Assembly (NCBI GenBank): GCA_021651055.1
Contig: JAJHOH010000001.1
Coordinates: forward strand, 620,001 to 684,000
Source of the DNA: Candidatus Manganitrophus morganii
GTDB taxonomy: Bacteria > Nitrospirota > Nitrospiria > SBBL01 > Manganitrophaceae
Direction: 5' to 3'
DNA length: 64,000 bases
The position numbers and the translations under genes were made by a program. Positions within the stretch are counted from its first letter, which is position 1, and each line of letters begins with the position of its first letter. Shown here piece by piece: positions 17,287 to 24,929 of the stretch. The notes below the pieces were generated by a model. That model was not told the origin of the DNA, made no database searches, and was given only the letters and a program-made list of their open reading frames with translations.

Positions 17287-18204
17287 TTAACCTCGATTCT
17301 CGATCGGAACGCTCTGCTGCTTTTCCGGTTCTGCAGGCCGATTTTGGTCTTCGATCTCTTCCTTCAGCCGCCGCAGCGGCGCGAAGCGGAAATCAAGGAG
17401 AAGTTGTCGGAGACGCGATTCCGTCTTATCAAGATTAAGATAATGCCGAAACTGCGAAAGCCGTGAACCGTTAATCCGCGGTTGGCTTGGGTCGATTTCC
17501 CACGGATGCAGATAGATATTCGCCGGCGCGTTTTCCCGTTCGTTGATTTGCCGGATTCCCCACTGAATGAACCGATAAGGGAAAAGGCGAAGATATCCTC
17601 CCCCCGCAATCGGGACATTGCGCCCCATAAACCGGACCGTCGACAATGGAAACTCTAACAGTTTTCGTCCCTCCGAAAGCATATGGTAATAAGGGAAGCG
17701 GGACGCGTCCGGAATTCCATAGCGGTCGTGGTGGATCGGGAAGATACTCGAATCATATTGAAACCCTAATTCGTGCAAGACATCCAGTGCCCAGAGGGTC
17801 TCTTGGATGATCGAATAACTCGCCGCCCGATAACCGACGACCGGCACCCCGCAGAGGTCTTCCAAAACCCCTTTCGACCGTTCGGTGTCCTGCCGAAACT
17901 CCTCCCGGCTCATGTTGTAAACGAGGCGGTGTCGGTAGCCGTGAGAGGCGATTTCATGGCCCTCTTTATGGATGGCAAGGACAACCTGGGGATATCGCTC
18001 CGCAATCCACCCGAGGGTGAAAAAGGTGGCCTTCACCCGATGAAAATGAAGCATTTCAAGAAGACGCCAGGTGTTTCCGACCACCCGGCTCTCATAATCG
18101 GGCCACTGCTCGAACCGTATGTGAGACTCAAAACCGGAGACCTGATAATAATCTTCAACGTCTATCGTCAGTGCGTTCAACCGACCGTCCATCGCTTGCC
18201 CCAT
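17287..18204 (-). CDS. XrtA-type polysaccharide deacetylase
   Basis: 305 residues. LTIDVEDYYQVSGFESHI near the start carries the catalytic and metal aspartates. EIASHGYRHRLVYNM supplies the metal histidines. YRAASYSI, then FQYDSSIFPIHHDRYG and NIYLHPWEIDPSQPR, are signatures of the exosortase-A-associated NodB deacetylase subgroup. Length matches that group (about 280-305). It lies 13 bases after the outer-membrane protein gene and 48 bases before the amidotransferase, so it is in the EPS operon. It would remove N-acetyl groups from the growing or exported polymer. No signal peptide is evident. Confidence 0.88.
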   Translation of the reverse strand: MGQAMDGRLNALTIDVEDYYQVSGFESHIRFEQWPDYESRVVGNTWRLLEMLHFHRVKATFFTLGWIAERYPQVVLAIHKEGHEIASHGYRHRLVYNMSREEFRQDTERSKGVLEDLCGVPVVGYRAASYSIIQETLWALDVLHELGFQYDSSIFPIHHDRYGIPDASRFPYYHMLSEGRKLLEFPLSTVRFMGRNVPIAGGGYLRLFPYRFIQWGIRQINERENAPANIYLHPWEIDPSQPRINGSRLSQFRHYLNLDKTESRLRQLLLDFRFAPLRRLKEEIEDQNRPAEPEKQQSVPIENRG

Positions 18205-18217
18205 CCTCGTCTCTATT

Positions 18218-19486
18218 TTACTGCATGATCCTCAACGGCGGCGCCGCGGCCGTCAAGGTAACCAACACCATATTCCTCCGGGCGCCCCGATCAGTCCCCC
18301 CCCCTTCCGTCCGCTGGTTCAAATAGGAATAATTCACCCCTCCGCTCAGCCAGGAGAGGAGGCTTACCTGCATTCCTATCCCGACCTCCTGGGTGGAGAT
18401 CTCCAGAGGGGACCCGGAAAGGGCTTCGTTGGCGCCATAGCCGAGACGGAGGGAGACCGATGCCGACCGTCCCAAGGTCTGCGTGACCTCGGCCACCAGA
18501 TTTTGGGTGAGGGTCGGCGTCGTCGTCACCCCGCCGCCGGTTCCGATTCCGCGGTTGTATTGAAGCAAGAGGCTTCCAAGCGGACCGGCCTTCTCTATCC
18601 CCGCGCTCAATGTCCACTGCGTCGAGTCCCCTGGAAGGAGTGCGGCGCCCGCCCCGATATTCACTCTAAAAGTCGGACTGAACTGATAAAGCTCTCCGAT
18701 GTCAAATCGATGCGCCAGGACCGAATCGGCGCCTTCATAATCGTTGAGGGAAGACGAATAAGAGACCCTCCATTGAAGGTTTCGAGATGCCTGGTAGTGA
18801 CCGCTGAGCCCCCCTTCATGGACGACATAATCCTCCAGAGCCCCTCCCTGATACCGGTTGATGAGATGGGAATAGGAAAGAGCCGTGCTGAAGAGAGGGG
18901 TCCAGCCATAATCGAGGGTCACCCCGGCGCGGTTTCGAAACGTGTTGATTCGGCCGACCTGAATCCCCTGGTTGGCTTCCGGCGAGAGAGGATCACCGCT
19001 CCGACCGAAAGAAAAAGCGGGAAGCTCCGGCACATAAGCGACACTTTCAGTGATGCGGACATCGAGCCCTCTGACCCGCTGTGAAACGAATGGAAGATGA
19101 AGATCGACCCCAAGCGTTTGCCCATACTGGTTCTCTTCCGGATGGCGCCCATGAAACTCCGCAGTCCCCTCATACCTTGCAGATAGATTCCAATTCCTTT
19201 CGTTGACAGTCAACGTCAATTGCGGACCCACCATTGTCGTGAAATCACCTTCTCGATTGGCCTCTATTTCCGAGAAGAAAAAATTGTCGCTGTATCTTTC
19301 CGAAAGGGCGAGAGAAGGGGAAAGCGTGCTGATCCCCTCGGCGTTTTCATGAAAACCGATGAGGAGAACCAAAACCGGTGTGATCCATCGAACCCACCCT
19401 CTGAAGCGTCTTGAGAAAAAAAGGCGGTGTCGGGTATTGGGCGCCCTCAATCGGTTCCCCGTTCTCCGGCTCGCTCCCCTCCACAT
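18218..19486 (-). CDS. Outer-membrane beta-barrel protein of the XrtA/PEP-CTERM system
   Basis: 422 residues. A basic N-terminus precedes a hydrophobic segment near 36-46 and a cleavage region around ENAEG, consistent with secretion. The rest consists of alternating amphipathic strands rich in Y, S, G and aromatic ends, such as LSLRLGYGANEAL and LSGGVNYSYLN. ALSERYSDNFFFSEIE near residue 60 is typical of the PEP-CTERM-associated TIGR03016-like outer-membrane family. It likely forms the outer-membrane part of EPS secretion. The gene is 10 bases downstream of the sugar transferase. The barrel assignment is firm; its role as the pore is inferred. Confidence 0.8.
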   Translation of the reverse strand: MWRGASRRTGNRLRAPNTRHRLFFSRRFRGWVRWITPVLVLLIGFHENAEGISTLSPSLALSERYSDNFFFSEIEANREGDFTTMVGPQLTLTVNERNWNLSARYEGTAEFHGRHPEENQYGQTLGVDLHLPFVSQRVRGLDVRITESVAYVPELPAFSFGRSGDPLSPEANQGIQVGRINTFRNRAGVTLDYGWTPLFSTALSYSHLINRYQGGALEDYVVHEGGLSGHYQASRNLQWRVSYSSSLNDYEGADSVLAHRFDIGELYQFSPTFRVNIGAGAALLPGDSTQWTLSAGIEKAGPLGSLLLQYNRGIGTGGGVTTTPTLTQNLVAEVTQTLGRSASVSLRLGYGANEALSGSPLEISTQEVGIGMQVSLLSWLSGGVNYSYLNQRTEGGGTDRGARRNMVLVTLTAAAPPLRIMQ

Positions 19487-19496
19487 CCGCGCCGCT

Positions 19497-20831
19497 TCAT
19501 CGTCCCTTTCCTCCCAAGATCACCTGAATGGTCTCCATCACGATGGTCAGGTCAAAGAAGGGAGAAAGATGCTTGATGTAGTAGAGATCATATTGGAGCT
19601 TCTCAAGGGCGTCTTCTTCGGTCGATCCATATTGATATTTAATCTGAGCCCAGCCGGTGAGTCCGGGCTTGACGGTAAAGCGAAGGTCATAATAGGGGAT
19701 TTTCTTCCGAAGCTGGTCTACGAAGACCGGCCTTTCGGGCCGCGGGCCGACAAAGCTCATTTCTCCCTTGAGGACGTTGATCATCTGAGGAATCTCATCG
19801 AGACGGAGCAACCGCATGATCCTTCCCAGTCGCGTCACGCGCGGGTCGTTTTCACTGGCCCAGACCGGCCCCGTTTTTGTCTCGGCGTCCTGGCGCATCG
19901 AGCGGAATTTAATCACCATGAAGGTTTTTCCCTTTTCTCCCACCCGCTCCTGGCGATAAAAGATCGGCCCCCTCGAATCGAGCTTGATCAAAACGGCAAG
20001 GATCGCAAAGATCGGCAAGGAAACGATCGAGCCGATGGAGGCAAGAAAGATATCCAGCGCGCGCTTCGATAGGTGCATAATCCTCATCCGGTTGAACCCT
20101 TCGCTGAAGATCAGGCTGCTCGGCCGAAGGGGTTTCACAAGGATCTTGCCCGAAATCTGCTCATAAAAAGAAACGCCTTCGATCACCTCGACCCCTTGCA
20201 CCCGAAGGTTGAGGAGCGCCTCGACCGGAAGCTGCCTCCGTCGATCATTCAATGCGATCACCACCTTGCGGACCTGATGCATCCCGAGCACATTTCCCAG
20301 TTTTTCCCATTCTTCTCCCAGCTTATCCGGGGAGCCTAAATCCCATTTGAATTGAACGGGCCGATAACCCAAATTCCGGTGTCGAGTCAGCGTATCCATC
20401 AAAAGGGTTGCAACCTGTCCCGAACCGATGATGAGAACAGGGGTCTCCCATCGTCGCACGGCGACCAGCGCCTGGTACCCGAGGCGAAGTCCGATCAGGA
20501 TGAAGGGGGAAAAAGCCAGATGCTTCCAGAAACGGGCTGTCGATGCGATCTCAACAGGGGTGACCAGGTAAATTCCGAAGAGAATTCCCCCCGCCAGCAG
20601 GATCGACTGAAGATGCTTTACCCAGAACTCTTTCAGTGAAAATCGGGGGAAGGAGGGATGCAGTTCATTGTAATAGAGACAAACCTGGACGACGAGCGGG
20701 ACCAGGATTAAATTGGGCCACCCGCTTTTCATGGTCGTAGACCACATCAGGAAGAGAAGGATGAGGGCATTTTCCAAAACGAAGTAAACGGTATCCCGAA
20801 TCGGGAGATAACGATTAAAAATCCGAATCAT
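19497..20831 (-). CDS. Initiating sugar transferase (polyprenyl glycosylphosphotransferase), XrtA type
   Basis: 444 residues. Four membrane helices lie in the first 130. A Rossmann-like domain follows (PVLIIGSGQVATLLMD near 150). The C-terminal bacterial sugar transferase domain starts at about 245 with KRALDIFLASIGSIVSLP. It contains FYRQERVGEKGKTFMVIKFR in order, then RLLRLDEIPQMINVLKGEMS and FVGPRPERPVF. It transfers a sugar-1-phosphate from a nucleotide sugar to undecaprenyl phosphate, the first committed step of EPS assembly at the inner membrane. Length and layout match the TIGR03013 group of exosortase A loci. Confidence 0.9.
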   Translation of the reverse strand: MIRIFNRYLPIRDTVYFVLENALILLFLMWSTTMKSGWPNLILVPLVVQVCLYYNELHPSFPRFSLKEFWVKHLQSILLAGGILFGIYLVTPVEIASTARFWKHLAFSPFILIGLRLGYQALVAVRRWETPVLIIGSGQVATLLMDTLTRHRNLGYRPVQFKWDLGSPDKLGEEWEKLGNVLGMHQVRKVVIALNDRRRQLPVEALLNLRVQGVEVIEGVSFYEQISGKILVKPLRPSSLIFSEGFNRMRIMHLSKRALDIFLASIGSIVSLPIFAILAVLIKLDSRGPIFYRQERVGEKGKTFMVIKFRSMRQDAETKTGPVWASENDPRVTRLGRIMRLLRLDEIPQMINVLKGEMSFVGPRPERPVFVDQLRKKIPYYDLRFTVKPGLTGWAQIKYQYGSTEEDALEKLQYDLYYIKHLSPFFDLTIVMETIQVILGGKGR

Positions 20832-20911
20832 TTTCCAAATCCACCAGAAAGAAGGTCAAAATGCTTGAAAAACCGACAACGCGATGTTCTGATGCCCGTT
20901 ACTGCTGTCTG

Positions 20912-21622
20912 CTAATATCCATACTCATAATACCGGGAAGGCCAATCCATCTTGGCTCTGTTGAGAACGCTTCCGATAATCTTCGAAGAACCGAGTGATT
21001 TGATTGCCTGGGCAAGAACCTGCTCGGGAACCTCCCCGGCTCGGACCACAATCAGGGTGCCGTCGACCGAATCCGAAATGAAGCTCATATCAAAAAGGGG
21101 AAGAATCGGCGGGGCATCGATCCAAACGTAATCAAACCAAGCCCGCACTTCGGTCAAAACATGCTTAATCTCTTCCGTCGTCCATATATTATTCTCTTTG
21201 CCCGATCGGTGTCCCATCGGGAGAATGGCCAAATTCTCGACCGGCCCTCTTTTCAGCGCGTTTCCAAGCTGGACCTTTCCCTCGATGACGTCGATCAAAC
21301 CCGATTCGTCCGGCATGGCGAACTTTTTTGCCAACGTCGGGTTTTTAAAATCGCCGTCAATAACCAGGCACCGCTTCCCAAAGTCCCGGGCAGCCACGAC
21401 CGCGAGATTGGCTGTGGTGGTTGTTTTTCCCTCCCCTTTGATCGAGCTGGTCAGCGCGATCAACTTTTTCTCCGGTGTACGGCAGAGTTGATCCACCTTT
21501 GCAAAAAGCATTCGGTACCGGTCGGAGGCAAGGGAAGCCCGTCGGGTCAAGGTCACCAACTCCTCCCCCTTTCCTTCCTGAAAATCAGGTATGACTCGTT
21601 TCGCCATTTGTTTTCTCATCAT
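20912..21622 (-). CDS. BY-kinase-like P-loop ATPase of the XrtA polysaccharide system (CpsD/Wzc-C type)
   Basis: 236 residues, soluble. Walker A is SSIKGEGKTTTTANLA near residue 60, Walker A' is CLVIDGDFKNP near 95 and Walker B is FDYVWIDAPPILPL near 168. The tail SRYYEYGY is a tyrosine cluster as used for autophosphorylation by bacterial tyrosine kinases. The gene overlaps the chain-length regulator by 38 bases. In Gram-positive-style split systems, this ATPase pairs with that membrane protein to control polymer length and export. The start could also be an ATG 12 bases further in. Confidence 0.88.
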   Translation of the reverse strand: MMRKQMAKRVIPDFQEGKGEELVTLTRRASLASDRYRMLFAKVDQLCRTPEKKLIALTSSIKGEGKTTTTANLAVVAARDFGKRCLVIDGDFKNPTLAKKFAMPDESGLIDVIEGKVQLGNALKRGPVENLAILPMGHRSGKENNIWTTEEIKHVLTEVRAWFDYVWIDAPPILPLFDMSFISDSVDGTLIVVRAGEVPEQVLAQAIKSLGSSKIIGSVLNRAKMDWPSRYYEYGY

Positions 21623-23234
21623 TCACCGCGGTTTTGCTCAAGTACTTCTCAGTGATCATCAGTTCTTCGTCGAAATCCGGAATCGAGGCAAGGACCGGCA
21701 CGGACGTAATCCGTTCCACTTCCTCCGGCTTGCGGATGGAGCTGTCGAGTTTCTCGCGAATAAAAGCAAGCGCAACGCCCAACCCCAGCCCGCCGGCAAT
21801 TCCCATCAAACCAATTTGAAGCGGAACCGGCTTGAAAGGTCTTTCCGGAAGATTGGCCGGATCCAGAATACGGAACTGCTCTCCCTTTTGCCGCTTTTCG
21901 AGGTTTTCGGAGATTTGTGCGTTTAGCTTCTTGTCCAGGAGCGACTCATAGTTTTTCTTGGTGTTTTCATAGTCTCGCTCCAAAACAGCGAGTTCCTGCT
22001 CCCGGGCCGGCACACTTTCGACCCGTCTCTCATAGAGTTGAATCTGTCGTTGAAGTCCGATCTCTCGCTCTGTCAGTGTGTTCAGTTCCACTTCAATCGC
22101 CTGAATCTGCCTTTGGCTTTCGGCGATGTGCGCCCGCTCCAGCTCAAAGCCCATCGGCACCCTCAACGGCGCTCTTCTTCGATCATTCTGGTTGCTTTGG
22201 CCCGGCTCTCTCAATCCCGCCGGGAGCGTTCCCGCCTCGCTCATCTCGGTGAGGGCGACTTGATCCTCCAGCTCTTGAATCTCCCGCTTCAGCATAATAA
22301 TATCGGGATAAGTCTCCTTATATTCCGTCTGCAGATTGGCAAGATCCATTTTCTTTTGGATCAACTTAAGCATCTGCTGAGAGGGGGCTCTCTCTGTGGT
22401 AGGAGGTGCGATCCCCGATTCGAGAAGGGCATTGTCTTCGATTCCCCGTTCCTGATTGGCTGCCCTCTCGATCCGCTGCCGCGTCAGTTCGATTGTTTTC
22501 TCAAGAACCAGTTTTCGGTCTTGTGCGGATCGTTTGGCCAATTGAGTCGCCAGAAGGTCCGACTGAATCCGATCGAGCGAACGAAGATTCGCCTCCAGCT
22601 GCTGGGGAAGTTCTCCCATATTCATCCGTTTGAACTCCCCGATCCGGGCCTCCTGCCGCTCCAGCGTCTCTTTCAAGTTTTTTAACTCGTTATCGAGAAA
22701 TTCAGTGGTCCCCTCCACCAACTGCTCTCGGATCTTCAGATTCTCCTCGATAAAAAGAGAGGCGAGCTCGTTGGTCACATTCATCACCATCACCGGATCT
22801 TTTCCCTGAAAAGAAAGGGAAAAGGCTTCGATATTGTTGTTCCTCGCCACAGTCGTTCTGACTTCAATATTGTTTCGCATCCTTCCGATCGCTTCTTCCG
22901 TGATCACACCGTTGGAATTTTCCGGATAGAGCCCAAACTTATTGATAATTTTTTCAATAAGGCTCCGGCTCATGATCTGCTGCTGGATGGTCGAGAGGCG
23001 GCCTTCCACCGTCCCGGAGACGGCCGACTTGACATACTCCTCCGGAACCTTCTGCGCTTCCACTAGGATGAGCGTCGTGGATCGATAGATTTTGGGCAAT
23101 TTCACGATCAGAACGCCGGCGATGAGGATTCCTCCGATCAGCGGAAGGATGATCCACATTTTTTGGCGCCAAATCATCCCAAGGTAATCGCGTACAAGCT
23201 GTAGAAGATCTTGGTTCGTCTCTTCCATCTTCAT
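21585..23234 (-). CDS. Wzz-family polysaccharide chain-length determinant, XrtA type
   Basis: 549 residues. Membrane helix 1 is around 33-52 (WIILPLIGGILIAGVLIV). A long periplasmic part with extended coiled coil runs from about 180 to 450. The second helix near 475-495 (LMGIAGGLGLGVALAF) is preceded by the proline-rich FKPVPLQIG typical of Wzz/GNVR proteins. The cytoplasmic C-terminus has no kinase; that activity is the overlapping downstream gene. It spans the periplasm and sets EPS chain length together with the export protein. The first 30 residues carry a basic amphipathic start common to the TIGR03007-like group. Confidence 0.9.
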   Translation of the reverse strand: MKMEETNQDLLQLVRDYLGMIWRQKMWIILPLIGGILIAGVLIVKLPKIYRSTTLILVEAQKVPEEYVKSAVSGTVEGRLSTIQQQIMSRSLIEKIINKFGLYPENSNGVITEEAIGRMRNNIEVRTTVARNNNIEAFSLSFQGKDPVMVMNVTNELASLFIEENLKIREQLVEGTTEFLDNELKNLKETLERQEARIGEFKRMNMGELPQQLEANLRSLDRIQSDLLATQLAKRSAQDRKLVLEKTIELTRQRIERAANQERGIEDNALLESGIAPPTTERAPSQQMLKLIQKKMDLANLQTEYKETYPDIIMLKREIQELEDQVALTEMSEAGTLPAGLREPGQSNQNDRRRAPLRVPMGFELERAHIAESQRQIQAIEVELNTLTEREIGLQRQIQLYERRVESVPAREQELAVLERDYENTKKNYESLLDKKLNAQISENLEKRQKGEQFRILDPANLPERPFKPVPLQIGLMGIAGGLGLGVALAFIREKLDSSIRKPEEVERITSVPVLASIPDFDEELMITEKYLSKTAVNDEKTNGETSHT

Positions 23235-23287
23235 TCTATCCTTCGCTACGGATTGATTCTTGTTTTTACGTCGTGAGCCGTGGAAAG

Positions 23288-23911
23288 TTATGGAACTAAA
23301 ATGGTATCCCCTCGACGGAGAAGAACATTTCCGTCGGGATTCCTGCCATTGACGATGTCTTTGTAGCGGACGCGGATCCGCGTCTCACCACCCCTCTCTC
23401 TCCGCAAGAGGAGAATATTATCCGGATCTGCATACTGGGTGAACCCGCCCGATAAGGACAAGGCCTGAAGGAGGGTCGTCTCGCTTCTAAGCTGAAGTTT
23501 TCCGGGACGGGCGACCTCTCCCAGGATAAAAACGGCCAGACTGTTGACTTCTCGGATGATGACCGAGACCTCGGGCGTCTCTTTGAACTCCTGCAGATGT
23601 TCTTTGATTGAATCGCGCAACTGCGTTGCGGACAAGCCGGCCGCCTGTAAATCACCGATAATCGGAAGTGAAATCTTACCATCGGGACGGATCGACACCG
23701 TCCGGGAAAGCGCTTCATTTCTCCAAACAAGGATCTCTACGACATCTTCCGCGCCAAGAATATATTCTTCAGAGGCTGAAATGGTCGATTCCTGCATCTC
23801 CGCCGTTTGATTCTCAGATTGAGAAACCGTTCCTTGGCGTTTGGCGCAGGCGCCATTCGTCAGTAGAACCAACCCTAAAAAGATCCCGATGAAATACTTT
23901 CCGACAGACAC
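23288..23911 (-). CDS. Polysaccharide export protein (Wza/EpsA type), probable lipoprotein
   Basis: 207 residues from the GTG at 23911, which follows GGAGG at 4-base spacing. Longer in-frame ATGs (23926, 23980) lack a site. A signal sequence (GKYFIGIFLGLVLLTNGAC) ends in a cysteine with an imperfect lipobox. The poly-export domain (YILGAEDVVEILVWRNEALS, then VSIRPDGKISLPIIGDLQAA) is followed by one SLBB domain (VFILGEVARPGKLQL). It should form the periplasmic or outer-membrane channel for EPS. It is the first gene of the long EPS operon, and a terminator-like hairpin lies directly before it. Confidence 0.88.
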   Translation of the reverse strand: MSVGKYFIGIFLGLVLLTNGACAKRQGTVSQSENQTAEMQESTISASEEYILGAEDVVEILVWRNEALSRTVSIRPDGKISLPIIGDLQAAGLSATQLRDSIKEHLQEFKETPEVSVIIREVNSLAVFILGEVARPGKLQLRSETTLLQALSLSGGFTQYADPDNILLLRRERGGETRIRVRYKDIVNGRNPDGNVLLRRGDTILVP

Positions 23912-23930
23912 ATTTCCTCCAGTCATAAAC

Positions 23931-23972
23931 AAAAATCCCCTCGTCCAACTCGCGGGTGCGGGAGGAGGGGAT
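23931..23972 (-). terminator. Intrinsic-terminator-like hairpin just before the EPS export gene (candidate attenuator)
   Basis: On the minus strand ATCCCCTC (23972-23965) pairs with GAGGGGAT (23942-23935) over 8 base pairs. A short CTC/GAG stem can also form inside the loop, and a T-run (ATTTTTG) follows immediately. Only 19 bases separate the T-run from the GTG start of the export gene, too few for a promoter. Transcripts reaching the export gene must therefore read through this hairpin. That points to attenuation or conditional antitermination of the EPS operon. It could also be the end of the PilZ transcript with an unusual promoter arrangement. Confidence 0.5.
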
Positions 23973-23973
23973 A

Positions 23974-24003
23974 TTGACACAGGTCTTTATATCGTGATAT
24001 ACA
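23974..24003 (+). promoter_or_regulatory. Promoter of small RNA A
   Basis: A perfect -35 TTGACA (23974-23979), an 18-base spacer and TATACA (23998-24003), with an upstream TG giving the extended form TGATATA. The -10 overlaps an inverted repeat TATATC-GT-GATATA (23989-24002) that could be an operator. The same TTGACA/18/TGATATA arrangement recurs before small RNA B. Confidence 0.5.
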
Positions 24004-24009
24004 GCACCT

Positions 24010-24106
24010 GTATCTCCCCCATCGTGGAGATACCCCGCCTTATGGGACGATCAATCTTAAGGAAACTGAAAGGGTAGCGATCTGGCCATCGCTGCCCTTT
24101 CCTTAT
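24010..24106 (+). ncRNA. Putative small RNA A (copy 1 of a two-copy family)
   Basis: The predicted transcript starts at the G seven bases after the -10. Hairpin 1 pairs GTATCTCC (24010-24017) with GGAGATAC (24026-24033). A weaker stem pairs CCTTA (24038-24042) with TAAGG (24058-24062). Hairpin 3 pairs AAAGGGTAGCGAT (24069-24081) with ATCGCTGCCCTTT (24088-24100), then a T-rich tail. The only non-Watson-Crick pair in hairpin 3 is G-U on the plus strand; it would be an A-C mismatch on the minus strand, which favours plus-strand RNA. It lies antisense to the gap between the PilZ stop and the EPS export start. It contains no credible coding frame. Its homolog is at 24580-24676. Confidence 0.5.
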
Positions 24107-24412
24107 TTATAAGAGAAAACGAAGGCCGACCCAATATCCCTTTTGCTTCTTCAGCCCCTCTACCCAACACACCTCTGCCAATGTGGGCGACATCGCGTTT
24201 ACTTTTGGGATAGGGATGCTTACCCGTATGATCTGGGATTGCGATAGAGGTGTTTCTGTCTTCAGACAAAACCCCCCACTGCTGATATTGATCGTTCTTC
24301 CAGCATGCACCTTTTCTTTAAGGTCCAGTCCCGCGGAGGGCTCATACATTACTTTTGTACGAAGCCCATACCGCTCTGATTCCCTCCGTTCTCGATCGAT
24401 TTCTTTCGCCAT
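24107..24412 (-). CDS. PilZ domain protein
   Basis: 101 residues from the ATG at 24412, preceded by GGAAGG at 7-base spacing. The frame is open to 24511 without a good site. RERRESERYGLRTKV holds the RxxxR c-di-GMP-binding motif. INISSGGFCLKTE is the second PilZ motif (D/NxSxxG, here N-I-S-S-G-G). VCWVEGLKKQKGYWVGLRF is the C-terminal strand pair. PilZ proteins bind c-di-GMP and control exopolysaccharide or motility systems. It lies just upstream of the EPS export gene in the same direction, so it is a plausible direct c-di-GMP receptor for the EPS machine. A 31-base hairpin begins shortly after its stop codon. Confidence 0.85.
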   Translation of the reverse strand: MAKEIDRERRESERYGLRTKVMYEPSAGLDLKEKVHAGRTINISSGGFCLKTETPLSQSQIIRVSIPIPKVNAMSPTLAEVCWVEGLKKQKGYWVGLRFLL

Positions 24413-24542
24413 GCTTGCCCTTCCTACATGGTAGTTCGTTAATCGTGGCATAATAATACTCTGTCTCACAGGGTTCGAAGCACGGCTCCGATAAGAGCCT
24501 CTATACTTCACAGGATTGTTTCAATTTCAAAAGGAGGGAATC

Positions 24543-24572
24543 TTGACAGGCATTCCTGAAAGATGATATATG
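24543..24572 (+). promoter_or_regulatory. Promoter of small RNA B
   Basis: A perfect -35 TTGACA (24543-24548), an 18-base spacer and TATATG (24567-24572), with the same TGATATA extended -10 as copy A. Predicted start is the G at 24580. No gene on the plus strand follows, so the promoter makes sense only for a short RNA. Confidence 0.5.
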
Positions 24573-24579
24573 AATAAAT

Positions 24580-24676
24580 GTATCTCATCCACCGGGATAC
24601 CCTCCTTAACAAGAAGCGTTTACCACCACTCAGGGGAGGTAAAAGGGTAGCGATCCGTCCATCGCTACCCTTTTTC
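24580..24676 (+). ncRNA. Putative small RNA B (copy 2 of a two-copy family)
   Basis: It has the same order of elements as copy A. Hairpin 1 pairs GTATCTC (24580-24586) with GGGATAC (24594-24600). The middle stem pairs CCTCC (24601-24605) with GGAGG (24635-24639). The terminator pairs AAAGGGTAGCGAT (24642-24654) with ATCGCTACCCTTT (24661-24673) and is followed by a T-run through 24675. Outside these stems the two copies differ, which argues against a recent copy and for conserved structure. The CCTCCTTA stretch resembles the anti-Shine-Dalgarno of 16S rRNA and could pair with ribosome sites. It is antisense to the 5' leader region of the PilZ gene. Not matched to any RNA family I know. Confidence 0.5.
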
Positions 24677-24723
24677 TTGCCGAAACATTGTTACAATCTA
24701 AGCGATAATCGTCCAAATATCAA

Positions 24724-24743
24724 TCCCCCCAAAAGAGGGGGGA
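24724..24743 (-). terminator. GC hairpin downstream of the LuxR-type gene
   Basis: TCCCCCC (24724-24730) pairs with GGGGGGA (24737-24743) around a 6-base loop. On the minus strand it is followed by ATTGATATTT, a weak T-rich tail. It lies between the LuxR-type gene end and small RNA B. The remaining bases to 24929 show nothing clear. Confidence 0.35.
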
Positions 24744-24929
24744 CCCGCTTCTTATCATGTATTTCCAGTGATCCATTCGGTTAGACACCACCAAAAGATT
24801 CCATGCCGCACGGGGGCACTGCAAGCATCTGTTACATCACTCCGCTTCTCAACCCGACGGATGATTAGATTTAATCTATATCACTATTCGGAAGGTCAAG
24901 GATAAATCTTGAGATCCTAGGAATGCTAC

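Noticed and set aside
24001-24690. Leaders around the PilZ gene as known c-di-GMP (GEMM) or other riboswitches
   Set aside because: The conserved GEMM core sequences are not present on either strand, and the promoter and terminator both point to plus-strand RNAs. No match to TPP, cobalamin or SAM signatures could be seen.
24578-24784. 68-codon plus-strand frame across small RNA B
   Set aside because: No ribosome site, it reads through a strong terminator hairpin, and the translation is unlike any protein.
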